NCBI GenBank assembly: GCA_029204225.1
Contig: CM055110.1
Location: 14,720,914 to 14,784,913 of the forward strand
Reading direction: 5' to 3'
From: Diphasiastrum complanatum
Lineage: Eukaryota; Streptophyta; Lycopodiopsida; Lycopodiales; Lycopodiaceae
Length of the DNA stretch: 64,000 bases
The first letter of the stretch is position 1, and every line of letters begins with the position of its first letter. A program made the position numbers and the translations under genes. Shown here one piece after another: positions 44,012 through 56,478 of this stretch. Under the pieces are notes generated by a model that was not told the origin of the DNA, ran no database searches, and was given only the letters and a program-made list of their open reading frames with translations.

Positions 44012-45334
44012 ATTTGGGCGCCGTTCCGAGGAGCTATGCCAATTTTTCAGTTTGCAGCATGTTTGTTGGATGGTTAGCTTGCATTAGGCATCTTGTCGTG
44101 GCATGAATAGTGTTAAAACTGCATTTAGGATTAATTTGGAGGTGATTTTGCCTTATTTGAGTGGATTTGCTTGTTTGAAATCTAATCTGATTATTGAACA
44201 TGAAAAGCTATTCAGATCACCAATCTTAAGATCCATCTGGATATGAGAAATCAGAAAAAACAACAAAAATCGGTCAAATCTGCCAGATCTTGGTCAACAT
44301 GAGACAAAAATCATCATCAGAACTGATAACGTTTTATCCTCTTTTAGGAAACCTTCGCCGAGTTGCAGGAAGCTTCGGTTTCATTCACAGAACCTTCAGA
44401 TTGAACGACGAAGATTTATTTAAAAACATAAAAAAACTATCAAAATCCTAAAAAATACAGAGTCCATTTCACTATGCATAGGTGTGATTCAGATCTATCT
44501 ACTGTTAGGTCGGCAAAGAATAATACCAAAAATAAAAGGCCAAAGTGACAGTTCATTTAGTTGCTAGTAACCTTTTGTGAAAAAATCACAACTTTCTGTA
44601 AAAATATCAGTTCTTTAAGAAAAACCTTTGCCATAGTCTGTGTTAGTCCCACTTACTATTTTTGATAATCAATAATTTGGACGAAGGTTTTCCAAAGGAT
44701 TAGTTGTCATATTGTCATATTTTTGTCAAAAAAGCCTTTTTATTTTTTTGCAAAAATACCAATATTACTCTTGATTCTTCACCAGATCCTTCGTCGAGAT
44801 TCCTGAAGATTCTATATATAGTAAGTTATTATTTTTGAGTTTGACAAACGCTAATTCTATCATAATCGTAAAAATCTCTATTTTTTTTCTTGCCAAACTA
44901 CAAAAACTATATTTTATGTGTCAGGAATTTTTGCCAGATCTACCCTAGATTTATCTGAGTCAGATTCTTTGTCTTAGAGTTTGACGAGGGTTATTTTCAC
45001 CAATTTTGTCAGAAAAATCTGTTCAGGGAGTTTTTTTTTCCTCCAAAAATAGCATTGTTAAACTTTCGCCAAGTCAACCTTCGCATAGGAAACCTTCGCC
45101 AGTACTATTCTTAGGTTCTTATTTTCCAGATCAAGTCTCTGTCAAATTTTTGGACAAATCTAGTTCAATTTGATTATGATTCTAAGAATTTATCATTCTT
45201 AGAAGTGTCGATCGCTTGATTATAGATCTTTTTCCAAAAATCAAAAATATGATTATTGTCAAGTAAAAGGAATTTTGCAAATCTGAACTGAGATAGTTCT
45301 TATTCAAAAATCTAGATCCAATCTCATTGTCTGA
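44012..45334 (+). other. Retroelement leader
   Basis: Starts with the primer-site region, then about 1.3 kb of AT-rich leader before the Gag frame. No coding sequence seen. Confidence 0.55.
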
Positions 45335-46540
45335 TTGATTTCATTTGAAAAAATGGTTGTTCCTGGAGGTGCTCCTCAAGAAGTCAATCCAATCATTGTT
45401 AGGAGATCACCCTGGTTGGATATACCCAAATACAATGGATTAACAAATCCAGTTAGATTTCTCCAAATCTATGCTGAATCTTGTGAAGTCTATGGCAAAG
45501 TTTTTTCTCAAGAGCTATTTTCAATGGCCTTAATGGGTGCAACACAAGATTGTACTACAATCAAGATGAGACTGATCGTACAGATTGGGAAACTGTTAAA
45601 TGAGCCCTTATCACACGGTCCAAACCTCAAAAGTTTATGGAAGACCCTTTTCTACTTTTAAGTAAAATTAAAATGAGAAAGCGGGTAATGATTTGAGATT
45701 ACATTGAATGGGTAAAACGCCTCAGATCTAAGTGTGAACCTGAGTTGATTAACGAAAATGCCATGATTATGTGGTTTTTGTCAGGTCTATCTAAGAGAAT
45801 CAGACGTGAGTTGAAACGTCATAATGAGTACGCAATTTTGCAAAATGCTAAGGACGATGCAATACGGGAGGAAAATGAAGATTCAGATGACGAGCCGAAT
45901 ATCAGTATGTTGCCTTATACAGCAGGGCAGACCACTATGACATCCACCACTATTGCATCAACGAATATCAATGCTACTATAGAGATGATGCTCAATGATG
46001 CTCAACGAGTTCAAAAAACTCGCGAAGGACCAGCAGAAACAAATGGAAAAGTTACAGTCACAACTTGATGAGAATTTCATTGGAAGATTTCCATGGGGCG
46101 AACAAGAAACCTAAGAAGTTTGCTAAGACTTTTCCTACCAGGGAGAATGTCCGATGTTCCATTTGTATGGGCAATCACACAACAAATGAATGTCCTCAAT
46201 TGAAAAAACAAATAGAAACCAGTATGTGCCATCTGTGCAATTCACCTGATCATGAGACTGCTTATTGCCATTTTAAGCCTTGGATTATCCAAAATGATAT
46301 GCCCAAATGGGATATCAGGAACCCCTTTACGGAAAGGATCCTACAGCCAAACATCGACTTGGGTGTCCGGAGAGATTAGCTTTTCCAGCCCCACCGACAC
46401 AACCGGGTCCTCTGGCTAATTTGATGGAACCAGAAGCTTACAGAGGTACCGAGCAATGGAGTAATGTTAATGAAAGTGGGCCTTCAGAACAGTTAGAAAT
46501 CAAAGTTAAACTGATATACATTTTATGTAATCTCTAAATG
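45335..46540 (+). pseudogene. Ty3/gypsy Gag with two zinc knuckles
   Basis: Frames 45335-45661 (WLDIPKYNGLTNPVRFLQIY), 45745-46068 (MWFLSGLSKRIRRELKRHNE) and 46065-46379 with knuckles CSICMGNHTTNEC and CHLCNSPDHETAYC. Order and spacing match one Gag broken by at least two frameshifts. Related to the Gag at 32.7 kb (IPKYDG vs IPKYNG). Downstream protease and Pol are replaced by another LTR end. Confidence 0.75.
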
Positions 46541-46559
46541 TGCTATTGTAATTAGTGTA

Positions 46560-46963
46560 CAGTTAATAAAATTTGTTGTATTCAGTTGTGTTCGGGACGT
46601 GACCCGTTAAGATATATTGATCGGGTACTGATCCTGTAGACGGCTACTTGGGTTAGCTGGGTAGCCACATGGAAGAAATTAGCCTGTATAGTGATTTTGA
46701 GTTCATTATGCTATACTCAGGGGCATATCCTGGGTTTGTCAGGATATGTGGCCATATTGGGCCTAACTCTAGTTTGGCAGGTGATAGGCCAATTTAGTGA
46801 CACCTGTTGAGCCCATGCAGTTTGGGGCTTTGCTATATGTACAATGTTTTTTCATAATAGACTTAACTTTTGTTGTGCCATCTTTGAGAGCTTATGAGGA
46901 GTGGCTATGGTGATTGTGTGATGTGATCTGCATACTGCACTAGATTCTATCGGAATTTCAATT
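46560..46963 (+). repeat. 3' part of another LTR
   Basis: Defined only by the primer-binding site that follows at 46964-46975. Its 5' boundary is not visible. Shows that a further element interrupted or replaced the gypsy internal region. Confidence 0.45.
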
Positions 46964-46975
46964 TGGTATCAGAGC
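46964..46975 (+). other. Retrotransposon primer-binding site (tRNA-iMet)
   Basis: TGGTATCAGAGC, followed by GTCAAGG. Confidence 0.8.
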
Positions 46976-49900
46976 GTCAAGGTGTTGCAAGAATGCACGA
47001 TCCGGTGGAGCTATGGGATAGCGTCTTTCATTGAGAAAAAATAGCACTCGGAGCGTCCCAGGAGAGAGGACTCCATATGGGGTATCGGTAGTCCGGATGG
47101 CATGAGACAACAAAGTCCTTTGATCAGAGCTTTGAGGAAGATCAGAACAATCATCGTAGGTGTATTCCGGGGAGAATTCATAGAAAATCTTGCAGTTCGG
47201 TGGTTTCAAAAAAATCATCGGTGTTGGCTATGTTATTCACTGTGTGGACAGTTGTTTTGCGCAACAGGGCTTGCATGGCTATGTAAAGAGCAGTGATAGA
47301 GAGCCATGGCAATTTACAGGAACAAATTCGGTTGAAAACGGAGGAAATTTGGAAAATTTCTAGTTTTGTGGGGTGTTGACGGATTTATGGAAAAATAAGG
47401 CTATTTGCAGTCAATACCGCATCAATTGGAAGTTGTAAATTGCATTTAAAAGGTAGAGGTAGGGCGGCCTCTGTGGAATTGTGAACTGCAAGAGGAACCA
47501 CAGGGAATTGTGGTGTAAAAAGCCCAAAGATACTCTCTTTCTCACAACTAGGGTGTATAGCCTGGAAGCGGTTGATCTCTCCTTGTATACAATGGATTTT
47601 TGATCTGTAAAATCGTAGACAGGGGCACCCAGGTACAACGAGCCTGGTGTAGGAGGGTCGTGACTGGACGCGGGCTATAGATGGAGTTATCTCCATTCAC
47701 AAAGATCTGCCATAGTTGTGAAATCAGCAAGCTTGGAAGCTGGAGAGGAAGGAAAGAGAGAGCAGGGTTGTGGACGTCGCGCGCAGCCACCGCATGAAGA
47801 CCCATAGCTGCTGCAAGGTGACCATGTATGGAGGAAGATGATTTGGTGTGCGTGATGGAGAAAGGCCATTGGATCTAAGCCCATTCAAATCAACGGGCAT
47901 GATCAAGATCTTGGGGAGCAAGATGGACCATCGGATCAAGGAGGACAGATGGATGGGCTTGAAAGAGGGCCCTGAAGGGTGAAGGGTAAAAGTGGCCTTC
48001 ACTTCATTATAAAATTTCAGCATGAAATGGGCTGAAGGAACCCAAAGTTCAAAGTGAACTCCACCTCATTAAAAATCTTCAAAATGAAGATATAGTTCAA
48101 ATTTGCAAGGCGAATTGGTTTTGGGGCTATCTTTAGCTAGAAAGCACCTATTTTGGCCATCCTTGGGCCAAAATGACCCCTAAAACTGGTTGCTTAGAGC
48201 CAACGGACAGAGCAATGTCACAGAGTAGGGAAGAACATGTTTCAGGGAGTTTTCATCACCATTCTATCGAGCGGAGTGCAAGTGACCTAGTGATGGGCTA
48301 CATTCGCTATTTGGGTACCGTAGGGCCAAGTTTGAGACAATTTTTGGCTGATGAAACCTGCTACAGGGAGGTACAATGAGGCATTATCGCTTTGGAATCA
48401 TTATTACTTACTCCTGATAGGGTAACAAGGCATTTGGAGGCGGTAAGTGTAGTATGGGAGTGAAGGGTAGCGAAATTGTGTGGAGAAAGCTAGTTTTGGT
48501 GACGGAAGTGGAGTTTGGCGGTGTGACTACTCATCATTGGTGACAATTTTGAGAGGGCAAGCAATCACAGGTGAGAGGTAGGCATGGTTACGAGTGAAAA
48601 ATTCTTGTGATCAGGTTCAACTCTTGGGGTTCGAACCAACCAACGTCAGGTGGCATTTTGGGGGATGCACCTTCCCTTACATTGCGATGGGCATCACAAC
48701 GCTAATGTCACTTATTTTATGCTCCACTTTGGTGATTTCTTTGTCACACGTCCTTTCACCCAAAGGAACCTTGAGCCCTTTTGACATATTACCCCATTGA
48801 TAACATTTTTTTTTGGGTGTACTAACTTGGTTGTCTCTTTTGTTTGGTGCATATGTGCATGAAATGTTTGTTGGGTATTTTTTATTCTAGTTTGTTTGTG
48901 CCTGAAATATTCTAGTCTCAAGAATGGAATTAAAAGGTTGTTGCTTGAGGATTAAGAATAGGGTTTTTGATGAAGAGCATTTCCCTCTCACCATAGATGC
49001 CATGATCTTTGAGACATTGATTTACTTGTCAAAGCATCTTCTTGAGATCCAACGATGAGAAATTGTGAAATAAGGCCAACACTTGCTTCTTCTTGGTAAA
49101 GAAGTTGACCACATGCATGGCCTGAGTAGTGATATGCAAGACAAACATCCATTATAAATTTGTTAAAGGTTGAAAGGAGTAGGGACATGACAACAACAAA
49201 ATCAGCATAAATGATGGGACAAACGGTGAACAAAGTGTACCTCATGGATCTTAGGGAATGCACACATATTGTGAATCAACAAATTGATAGAGTGTGCAAC
49301 ATAAGGTATCCAAATGATGGAGGGGTGCTTGCACATCAAAATATCTCTCAACTACATGCAGTTTGTGGAAGTGCTTTTGACAACTTGAACCATATTTTCC
49401 ACCTTCATCTCCTCAATTGCAGAGGTGTCAAGTGGGCAAGAAACCAATATGTTCATGATGGATTTATGATGATCCATTGGACGATATCGAGCATCCATGA
49501 TTGTAAAATAAATTGCATTAGACATAAGCATAAATAGAGGAACTTTCCATATCAAACACGTACAATGTCTCTATATTAGCAACATGCAACAAATGTGAAA
49601 CAAACTTGTGAAATGAAAAGTGTATCAACAGTATACAAGGTAGACAAGTTGTGCAAATAGGGCTCATGATGGTCTCTTCTTCTTGATGTTGGAGGCACAT
49701 GTTTGTCTCTTGGGAGACCTCCATGAAGAATTTACTGATGCTAAATGGAACTAAATGGAACATCATGTCCCTAAAAACCCATGTGTCTGCAAGGGCAAAC
49801 AAAATGCCACCCTCGTAAAATAGTTGACAGCTCATTTGGTGCAAACCTCATGTTGGGTCCTCTATCACTTGATGACCAAAGTAGTTTGTTCTCTAGGCCT

Positions 49901-50131
49901 AACTTGACCTCTTCGATGTGGAGTGTTCGGTCGAGGTGTAACATGCCCTATGGTAGTAGATGATGGGCAAATGGTGGTGTATTTGATGGTGGAGTGCCAT
50001 GTGCTAGATTTGTCTCCCCACATGTGCTAGGACCCATCTATGAAGGCGATGCACCGACGACGATGGTCTTGATGGTCGTGAAGGATTGGCTCTAGAAGTA
50101 GAAGTCCAAGGTAGCCCTATGTGTGCACTAG
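46976..50131. other. Retroelement debris, no gene recognised
   Basis: Open frames up to about 110 codons on both strands show no family resemblance, and none had splice structure I could support. Confidence 0.4.
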
Positions 50132-51266
50132 CAACTTACTAATGTTGAAATTCTAGTCCAACATGTATATATGCATTCAGAGATAAATGTGCAAGAATTC
50201 AACCGTCAGGATCACAAAAAAAACAGCTGTGAGTATTGATATTTTTGATACTTTGATTTTTGTCATTCATAAATATCTAATAGTAGACTTGCCAATCTGA
50301 TCATTTTTCTCTTGCAGATTTATATCCATCCAACATAAATGAATGGGAGCCGAGTGGATCTTTAGCAAGTGTGTTAGATGTTATTCACACTAATATTGGA
50401 CAGCTGCAATATCGAGGTAGAACTGCAAAAGATCTAGCTGATAGTGGGATCTTCTTTTATGAATCAATGTACATTCCTGATACAAAAGAAAATTTTGGAC
50501 AAATAGTACCAATTCCATTACCTAGTTTTGAAAGTGATGAATGGATTGCACCAGATGCTACAGTTTCGGAATCATTTCGTTGCAAGATCTATAATGATGT
50601 AAAAAATTCATTAAAAATGAGCACGAGATAAAAAAACAGTCAGATTGAATTGGTTTATTTTCTTGAATATATTTGTGGATTTCTTTTCAAGTGTCAATGT
50701 ACACAAAATCCCAACGATGTTTGTATGCAAAAATTTATCAAATAGTTTATTAGGATGAAGGCTGGGACAAAAGATCAGATGGAGAAATAGAATGCAGAAT
50801 TAAAATGTCTTCCATGTGCTTCTGTTATCAAATTGAAAACAAATGTTGAGCTTATGCTTCCATTATCAAAGATGGAAAAAAATAAAGGTAAATGGGTGCC
50901 ACTCGATCAAGACTTGGAAGCCAGTGGACATTCAAAATGAAAAAATATTGAAACTGTATACAATGATGTCATTTTGACATGTGTTGAGGTGGAAGAAGAT
51001 TGGAGTCTAAACTACATCCGTCGGGAACTATTGCTCCTACAAGATGATGTACTTTCAGACTTCAGATTCATTTTCAATGGTAAACTCGTAAGTCATTGTA
51101 AACACTCGATCTTTTATGAATAGTTTCAATCAAAACTTTCTAATACAATCTCTGTACTAATTCTAACTAACTTTGTATTAGTTTTATGCAGGTACGTAAA
51201 AGACATGAGCTCGAGATCAAATGCAGAGATATTGGCGAAACAATCCAACTTATGAAAGAACATTGA
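50132..51266 (+). pseudogene. Unknown spliced gene 1 of the 50-55 kb block
   Basis: Three exons: 50132-50228, 50318-51087, 51192-51266. Introns of 89 and 104 bp have GTGAGT...TTGCAG and GTAAGT...TGCAG ends, and phases agree. The 770-bp middle exon is one frame with four stops (TAA after KMSTR, TAG after KFIK, TAG after QMEK, TGA after GHSK). Segments: YPSNINEWEPSGSLASVLDV, GIFFYESMYIPDTKENFGQI, CLPCASVIKLKTNVELMLPL, EEDWSLNYIRRELLLLQDDV, KRHELEIKCRDIGETIQLMK. An AATAAA follows at 51381. Family not recognised; no membrane segment or known catalytic motif seen. The first exon is the least certain. Confidence 0.6.
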
Positions 51267-51467
51267 GATTCACTATCAGCAAATACATGCCAATCATCAT
51301 GTCTTTTTATCAATATAGAAAATTGCATTATAGTATTACACTATGGACACAACCTGATTGTAAGAATCTATATTGATATCAATAAAAAAAAACCCATAAA
51401 CGGGTTGTTTACATGTAAAATGATTGTATCTTTTTTTTTTTATGTCTCTCTATTTACAAATAGATCT

Positions 51468-52805
51468 CTATTCAATCAATTTTTCTATATTTTCTTTATC
51501 AGTATTAGGAACTGATAAGGCAACATCTTCTATAATCTCGCCCTCCTCTATTTCGGGAAGGGCCTCAATGCCTTTTAAAACAAGAGGAATATCTGCTATA
51601 AAATTGCCTTCCTTTGTATTAGGAAGGAGTTTTATTCTTTTTTGATCATATTAAATTAGATCTGCATCCTGAGCAACCTGAAAGGCTGTTAAGGCAGGAG
51701 CAGCTTCCTTTTGAGGGCCCTCGATTGTAGGTGCAATGCTTACACCGTATTGGGCATAGGTTCTGATCAACTCTTGCCGAAATCTATATACATCATCAGG
51801 AGTATACGGCTCAAGAGTGAATTGTCATCACAAAACACGAGAATCAACAAATTACAAACAATGGTAGTAAAAAAAATATGAATCAGAATGAAAGGAACTA
51901 CAAATGAACAGAATATTATCTTTTCAATATCTACATTCACTTGTAAATTATACCACTCAAAAAATAGCTTCGTATTGTACAAGACGAACCATGCACAACT
52001 AAAGCGTCTTTTTGTTGTACACACTACATATATAGAACATAAATTAGTAATATTATGATAGAAATTTTATCTATGCTATGACGATAAATTTGAATTAAAA
52101 AAGAAATACATGCATATCAGAGATAAATTGAATATACCTTGAGAGATCTAATGGTTATCTCTCCAGTTGAAGTTGTCGTCGTCGGTATTTTTCGAACGAC
52201 ATCATGAAGTAGAGAATCAAATTCTCTATGTGTATTTGCAGTTGAGTTTAATTTTACACATAGAAAATTTGATACTCTCTCTTTATTTATCTTTACAAAA
52301 AGAATGTTCAGGCTCCAATGCCGACTGCAACAACCCAAAATACAAATATCAAAAAATTCATATTTATGAAAAAATTCCTTACGTATTAAAACAATGAAGC
52401 ATGCAACAATCCAGATTAAAGCAACAAAAACAAAAGAGCAATCCTTACTTATTTTCATATGGAGTTAAATAGAATTTTTCCATAGAACTGCATTCAATAA
52501 AATAGATAGCCCTCTCAAAATTGGCTTCTTTCGCCTTTACTGCTCCCATGAAAAATGGACTAACAACAAAAACTGTACCATGGGAATCGAAACTAATACC
52601 ATTCTACAAAAAAGAAACTCCGGCTTCTACTATTACTTCTGAAATTTCTAAGGTTTTATCTTTCAGCTCGGCACAAAATTTGGGACCTAATCTAAAGCTT
52701 CTACGTGTATTTGGAAGAAAAAAAATCAAAAAAGTTGTCAAAAAGATCAATCTTATTAGCTAGGTAGTCCTCGTATTGATTATAATGGTCAGAATCAAAA
52801 TAAAC
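51468..52805 (-). pseudogene. Unknown spliced gene 2 of the 50-55 kb block
   Basis: Exons in transcript order: 52805-52449, 52324-52138, 51809-51468. Introns of 124 and 328 bp; donors AA|GTAAGG and AAG|GTATAT; acceptors TTGCAG|T and TTGAG|C; phases agree. Segments: VYFDSDHYNQYEDYLANKID, CAELKDKTLEISEVIVEAGV, SFDSHGTVFVVSPFFMGAVK, HWSLNILFVKINKERVSNFL, YTPDDVYRFRQELIRTYAQY and an acidic Glu-rich tail. Lesions: a 1-nt frameshift at a poly-T run near 52715, TAG after GVSFL, TAA after DADLI. Family not recognised. 3' end converges on gene 1. Confidence 0.55.
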
Positions 52806-52854
52806 CTGGGATGAATTTACACAAAAAGATTATGTACAAGAGTGAAAACAATAT

Positions 52855-53149
52855 TTATAGATTTCCTGTTATTTTGTCTAGCTCCTCTTGGGTAATCAAC
52901 ACTTTTGGTGATGGAACCTGCTGAGGAGCTGGACGAATAACAGGAGGAGGAAGGGGTGAAGATTCTCGATTTGAGTCAGATTCTCCAGCATATGACTCAG
53001 AGCTCAGGAAGACACGGGGTTTCTTGGCCATGATACATCTAGGAGGAAGGGAAGCAACTGGCCTTCGAGATCCAGCCTTCTTCGGGACAGACTGCTTTCT
53101 CTTCCTCCTAGAGATAGTAGGCAAGTCGGTTCTATCCAAAGGCAGGTCT
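52855..53149 (-). CDS. Terminal exon of a basic, Pro/Ser-rich unknown protein (gene 2b)
   Basis: Acceptor CACCTGCAG|A with a good pyrimidine tract. The frame has a bipartite-like basic stretch RRKRKQSVPKKAGSRRP, then MAKKPRVFLSSESYAGESDS, a PLPPPVIRPAPQQVP stretch and a TQEELDKITGNL C-terminus. Basic and disordered, so possibly nuclear. An upstream exon may lie at 53207-53330. It could belong to gene 2 or be separate. No lesion in this exon. Confidence 0.45.
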
Positions 53150-53326
53150 CTGCAGGTGCTGGAACAAAAGAAAAGTGGTTGAAAACAAAAACATTCGTGA
53201 TAAAAGGGCGCTAGAGATCGATACCAGAACTGAATATCGGTTTCGAGCGCAAGATCTACACAGATTATTTTATGAAAAGAGATGCGCGCTTGACAGCGAT
53301 ATTGCACTTAGGGTTCCATAAGCTAG

Positions 53327-55042
53327 GTGCATCAAATTTAAAGCTATCAACTAGAAGGTGCCTTGGCATCTTGAGAGTAAAGTTTTCAAGAAACTTGAGA
53401 AGCTATTTATGCCCATGATTCGTGCATTCTCGTAAGGATCGTGTAGCTATTGAAGCATTTCAATTGCCATCTTATTGTTGATTGATACAAACCATTTGAA
53501 GCTTTTTGATAAATTTTGTCTCATTAATCAAGGCTGAAAGATATCATTTACATGTCAAACTATCACGAGAATATGCAACCAGTCGTACTGTGGAGGGCAT
53601 TCATGAGTTGGATTCTGAGACAATGAGCTAGTGGAGATATCAGGGTAGGTGCCATATATATTTGTCAGTTGATGGATCTCTGTATCCACCCAATCCACTG
53701 AAAAATTTAATGCTAGTTTCAAAGATGTTCATAGTTTGCTAGGGTTTTTTGGAGATGGTACCCATGCCCCAAGCAGAAAACTTAGCAACCCTTGTGCAAT
53801 CATTTGTGGAGAATATGCAGACAACTATGAGAGGATTGCATGTGGAGAAAGACGCTTTACATTTGGCATTACAAGATGCAAATTTAAAGTTATCCAAGGG
53901 AATGAAAGAGATAGAATAATATGCCAAATGTCAAAAAAACTTTAGAATACAAAGTACAATATTAAAAAAGAAAAAGAAAAACGGAAAACCGAAGATCTCT
54001 TTGATGGCAAAGAGAGCTAGAATTGAGACTTTGGTTGTAGGAGGTGGAGATCGCAAATGTCGCATAAGAGTAACAAAAGATACTATGAGAAATATGATGG
54101 GACTAGACTCGAATGGAAGTGAATTCCATTACTTTCTAAAGAAGAAAGAAATTTGTGATGCAATCTCACACACCAACAAAAAGATGCGAATCAATTCTAA
54201 GATTCTATTTGTATTGGGGGGATACCACCACATAAATGACACAATGAGCATAAAAGGTGCAAGCGAAACTCATTTCCAATATAATGCATTCAACAATGTT
54301 TTTCTGGATTTACACAAGGTGCAGAGATGTATGGTGCAGCACTATCTAATCACACAAGAGGGTACATTTGATATTTTTGTATCACTGCATTGATCACATG
54401 TTCTTGTGTCTTTTGTATTCATTGACGATTATTTTTGTAGAGTCCAGCGACACATTACAATTTGTGTTAGAACTTGACGAGGCCCAAATTGTAAAAGGAT
54501 GTAGGTTGGAGTGACTCACCATCACATTGATGAATCGTGCTCTACAATTAGGCGAAGTGCACAAAACAAATTTTTTTAGTGTGCAATTGGAAAAAAATAT
54601 TTGGTGAGGATCAAGTAGATATAATTTTTCCTAGATTCATAACGAGCATCAATATCTTGGAAACAACTATAGATTATATGTCAACGACGCTCTATCCATA
54701 CAGTGTTAGAATTCCAAATTCTGACATTGTTTGGCTTCCCTACAACTTGCTCACATATATATGGAAAGGTGATAGAGCTTTTGTTGCTCGCTTAATTCAA
54801 TTTTTTAGTCATTTATCCATAAATTATTATAGAGTATTGAGTATTGATGAGCAACAAATGTTCGATTTGACAAGCATCGGACAAAAGATCATCTATGGCG
54901 AGATGGTCTTTGCTTACTTGGTGTTAGAATATACCTCAATTCCTGATGCTGATGATTCCACACCACTGATGTTGGACCCTTTCCGTGCCTCCCTAATTGG
55001 TGCGATCAAGAGGGCAAAGAAGGGGCTTGGATCTCCAACCAG
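53327..55042 (+). pseudogene. Unknown spliced gene 3 of the 50-55 kb block
   Basis: Exons 53327-53431 (tentative), 53502-54361, 54441-55042. Introns are about 70 and 79 bp; donors TC|GTAAGG and GAGG|GTACAT, acceptor TTTGTAG|AG; the frame is continuous. The last exon ends at a strong donor AG|GTGAGT, so a further exon is likely. Segments: GSLYPPNPLKNLMLVSKMF, AENLATLVQSFVENMQTTMR and HLALQDANLKLSKGMKEIE (coiled-coil-like), GDRKCRIRVTKDTMRNMMGL, KILFVLGGYHHINDTMSIKG, DTLQFVLELDEAQIVKGCRL, IPNSDIVWLPYNLLTYIWKG, TSIGQKIIYGEMVFAYLVLE. Lesions: several in-frame stops (TAG after NETMS-like and IVC, TAA after KEIE, TGA after CRLE) and a 1-nt shift in an A-run near 54590. Not recognised. Confidence 0.55.
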
Positions 55043-55429
55043 GTGAGTATTAGAGTAGTATCGGGCTTCGATCCAATGGGGAGAGGGATAAACTACAAGC
55101 TAACATGGACCCTAAGCCTACCAAGGGTGTCAATCTTGGTTATGGATCTAAAGGTGGAATGGCTTAGAGGTGGTTGTGTGATTCTTCCTTCTTCCTATCT
55201 CTTTTTGGAGTTTATGGGTTTGGGTTGATCTAGGTTTCTTGGATTATCTAGGCTTTTTTGGCTCTAGATCTTCTCCTCTTGAGGCTTATCTTCTCAAGGG
55301 AGGGGAGCAATGAAATAAAACCTATTTATATGAAATGATCTTTCAAGAGTGTGATATCATGATTAAACAACAACATTCAAGCATTCATTCATCCACAATC
55401 AATCATACATAAGCAAAAATGGAGGATGT

Positions 55430-55610
55430 GCCATGTCAACTCATCTTTTGGATTTTGAAGGGAATCTTTGTTGGCTATAGTGAAGTAAGAAAAGCTTATA
55501 GGGTTTACATTCCTAATTCAAAGAAAATTCACATTTCTAAGGATGTTGTCTTTGAAGAGGAGAATGTGGATAAGCTTGATGTTGTTGATGTTGGTCAATC
55601 TAACATTTTT
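55430..55610 (+). pseudogene. Ty1/copia integrase-C-terminal fragment
   Basis: The frame reads GIFVGYSEVRKAYRVYIPNS then KKIHISKDVVFEEE, the conserved GY-x(4)-KAYR...ISRDVVF segment after the integrase core in copia polyproteins. Isolated; no RT follows. Confidence 0.8.
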
Positions 55611-55619
55611 TTATGGTGA

Positions 55620-56478
55620 TGAAGATGGTTCTTTGGATGGTGGTGTCCTTCTTGGATGATTCACTTAATATCAAGAGAAGTACAAATTGCCTCAAAACAT
55701 GTAAAAACATGATTTTTCACACTATGAGTAACAAACTTATTTTTCTTTTACAAGATCCAATTATACATTTGATGACACAACCACTTGCTTTCAAAATGAT
55801 TTGGAAACATATATAAGCCAATAATGACAAGAAATATGTCAAATAATGGAAGAGAAGCAAAAGTCAATGTGTTGAAGTAGATACAACCTGAAAATTTCCC
55901 CTCTTTTCCATGAAAAATGAGCCACATAGACTCGGCCTTGCCTCTTGAAGATCCCCTTGAAACCATGTGTTGAGAAGACTCCTCCTAAAGCCCATCATGC
56001 ACTTGGACTTTTGGTAGATTTGAGAATCCTACCATCATCCTCTTGATTGAGATTAGATTCTCATTACTCCTTATATGCGAAGGAATATTGACAAAGCATA
56101 TGGATCTAAATATTCCCAAAGTATCAACTATTGCAATCTTCATATCAAGCACCATTGATAAGAGATACCTCCTATTGAAGTCTTCAAAGAAGAATTCCCA
56201 TCAAATGGCACCATCTTTGCTTCTACATGATGAAATGAGATCATCCAAATGAACAAGATAAGAGAATTGATGAGAAGTAGACCTCCTTAGCAATAACTCT
56301 CCATGTGATTTTGCCGAAGCATCTTCTTCATGAGCCTTTAGAACTTGTTTTACTACTTAGAAATACATCTTGGATCTTTACCCAATGTAGGTAGTAATAT
56401 TAGCAATTATCATTTTGTCTTTTGCTATTTGATTTATGCTTTTAACTTTTCACATGGATTAGAAAAACTATATATATG
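55620..56478. other. Retroelement debris, nothing recognised
   Basis: No gene or domain recognised between the copia fragment and LTR copy 2. Confidence 0.4.

Noticed and set aside
53645-53742. A 98-bp intron in gene 3 (GTAGGT...TGCTAG)
   Set aside because: Phases would fit, but the same frame runs straight through with one TAG that is a Gln codon away, so a continuous exon explains it equally simply.
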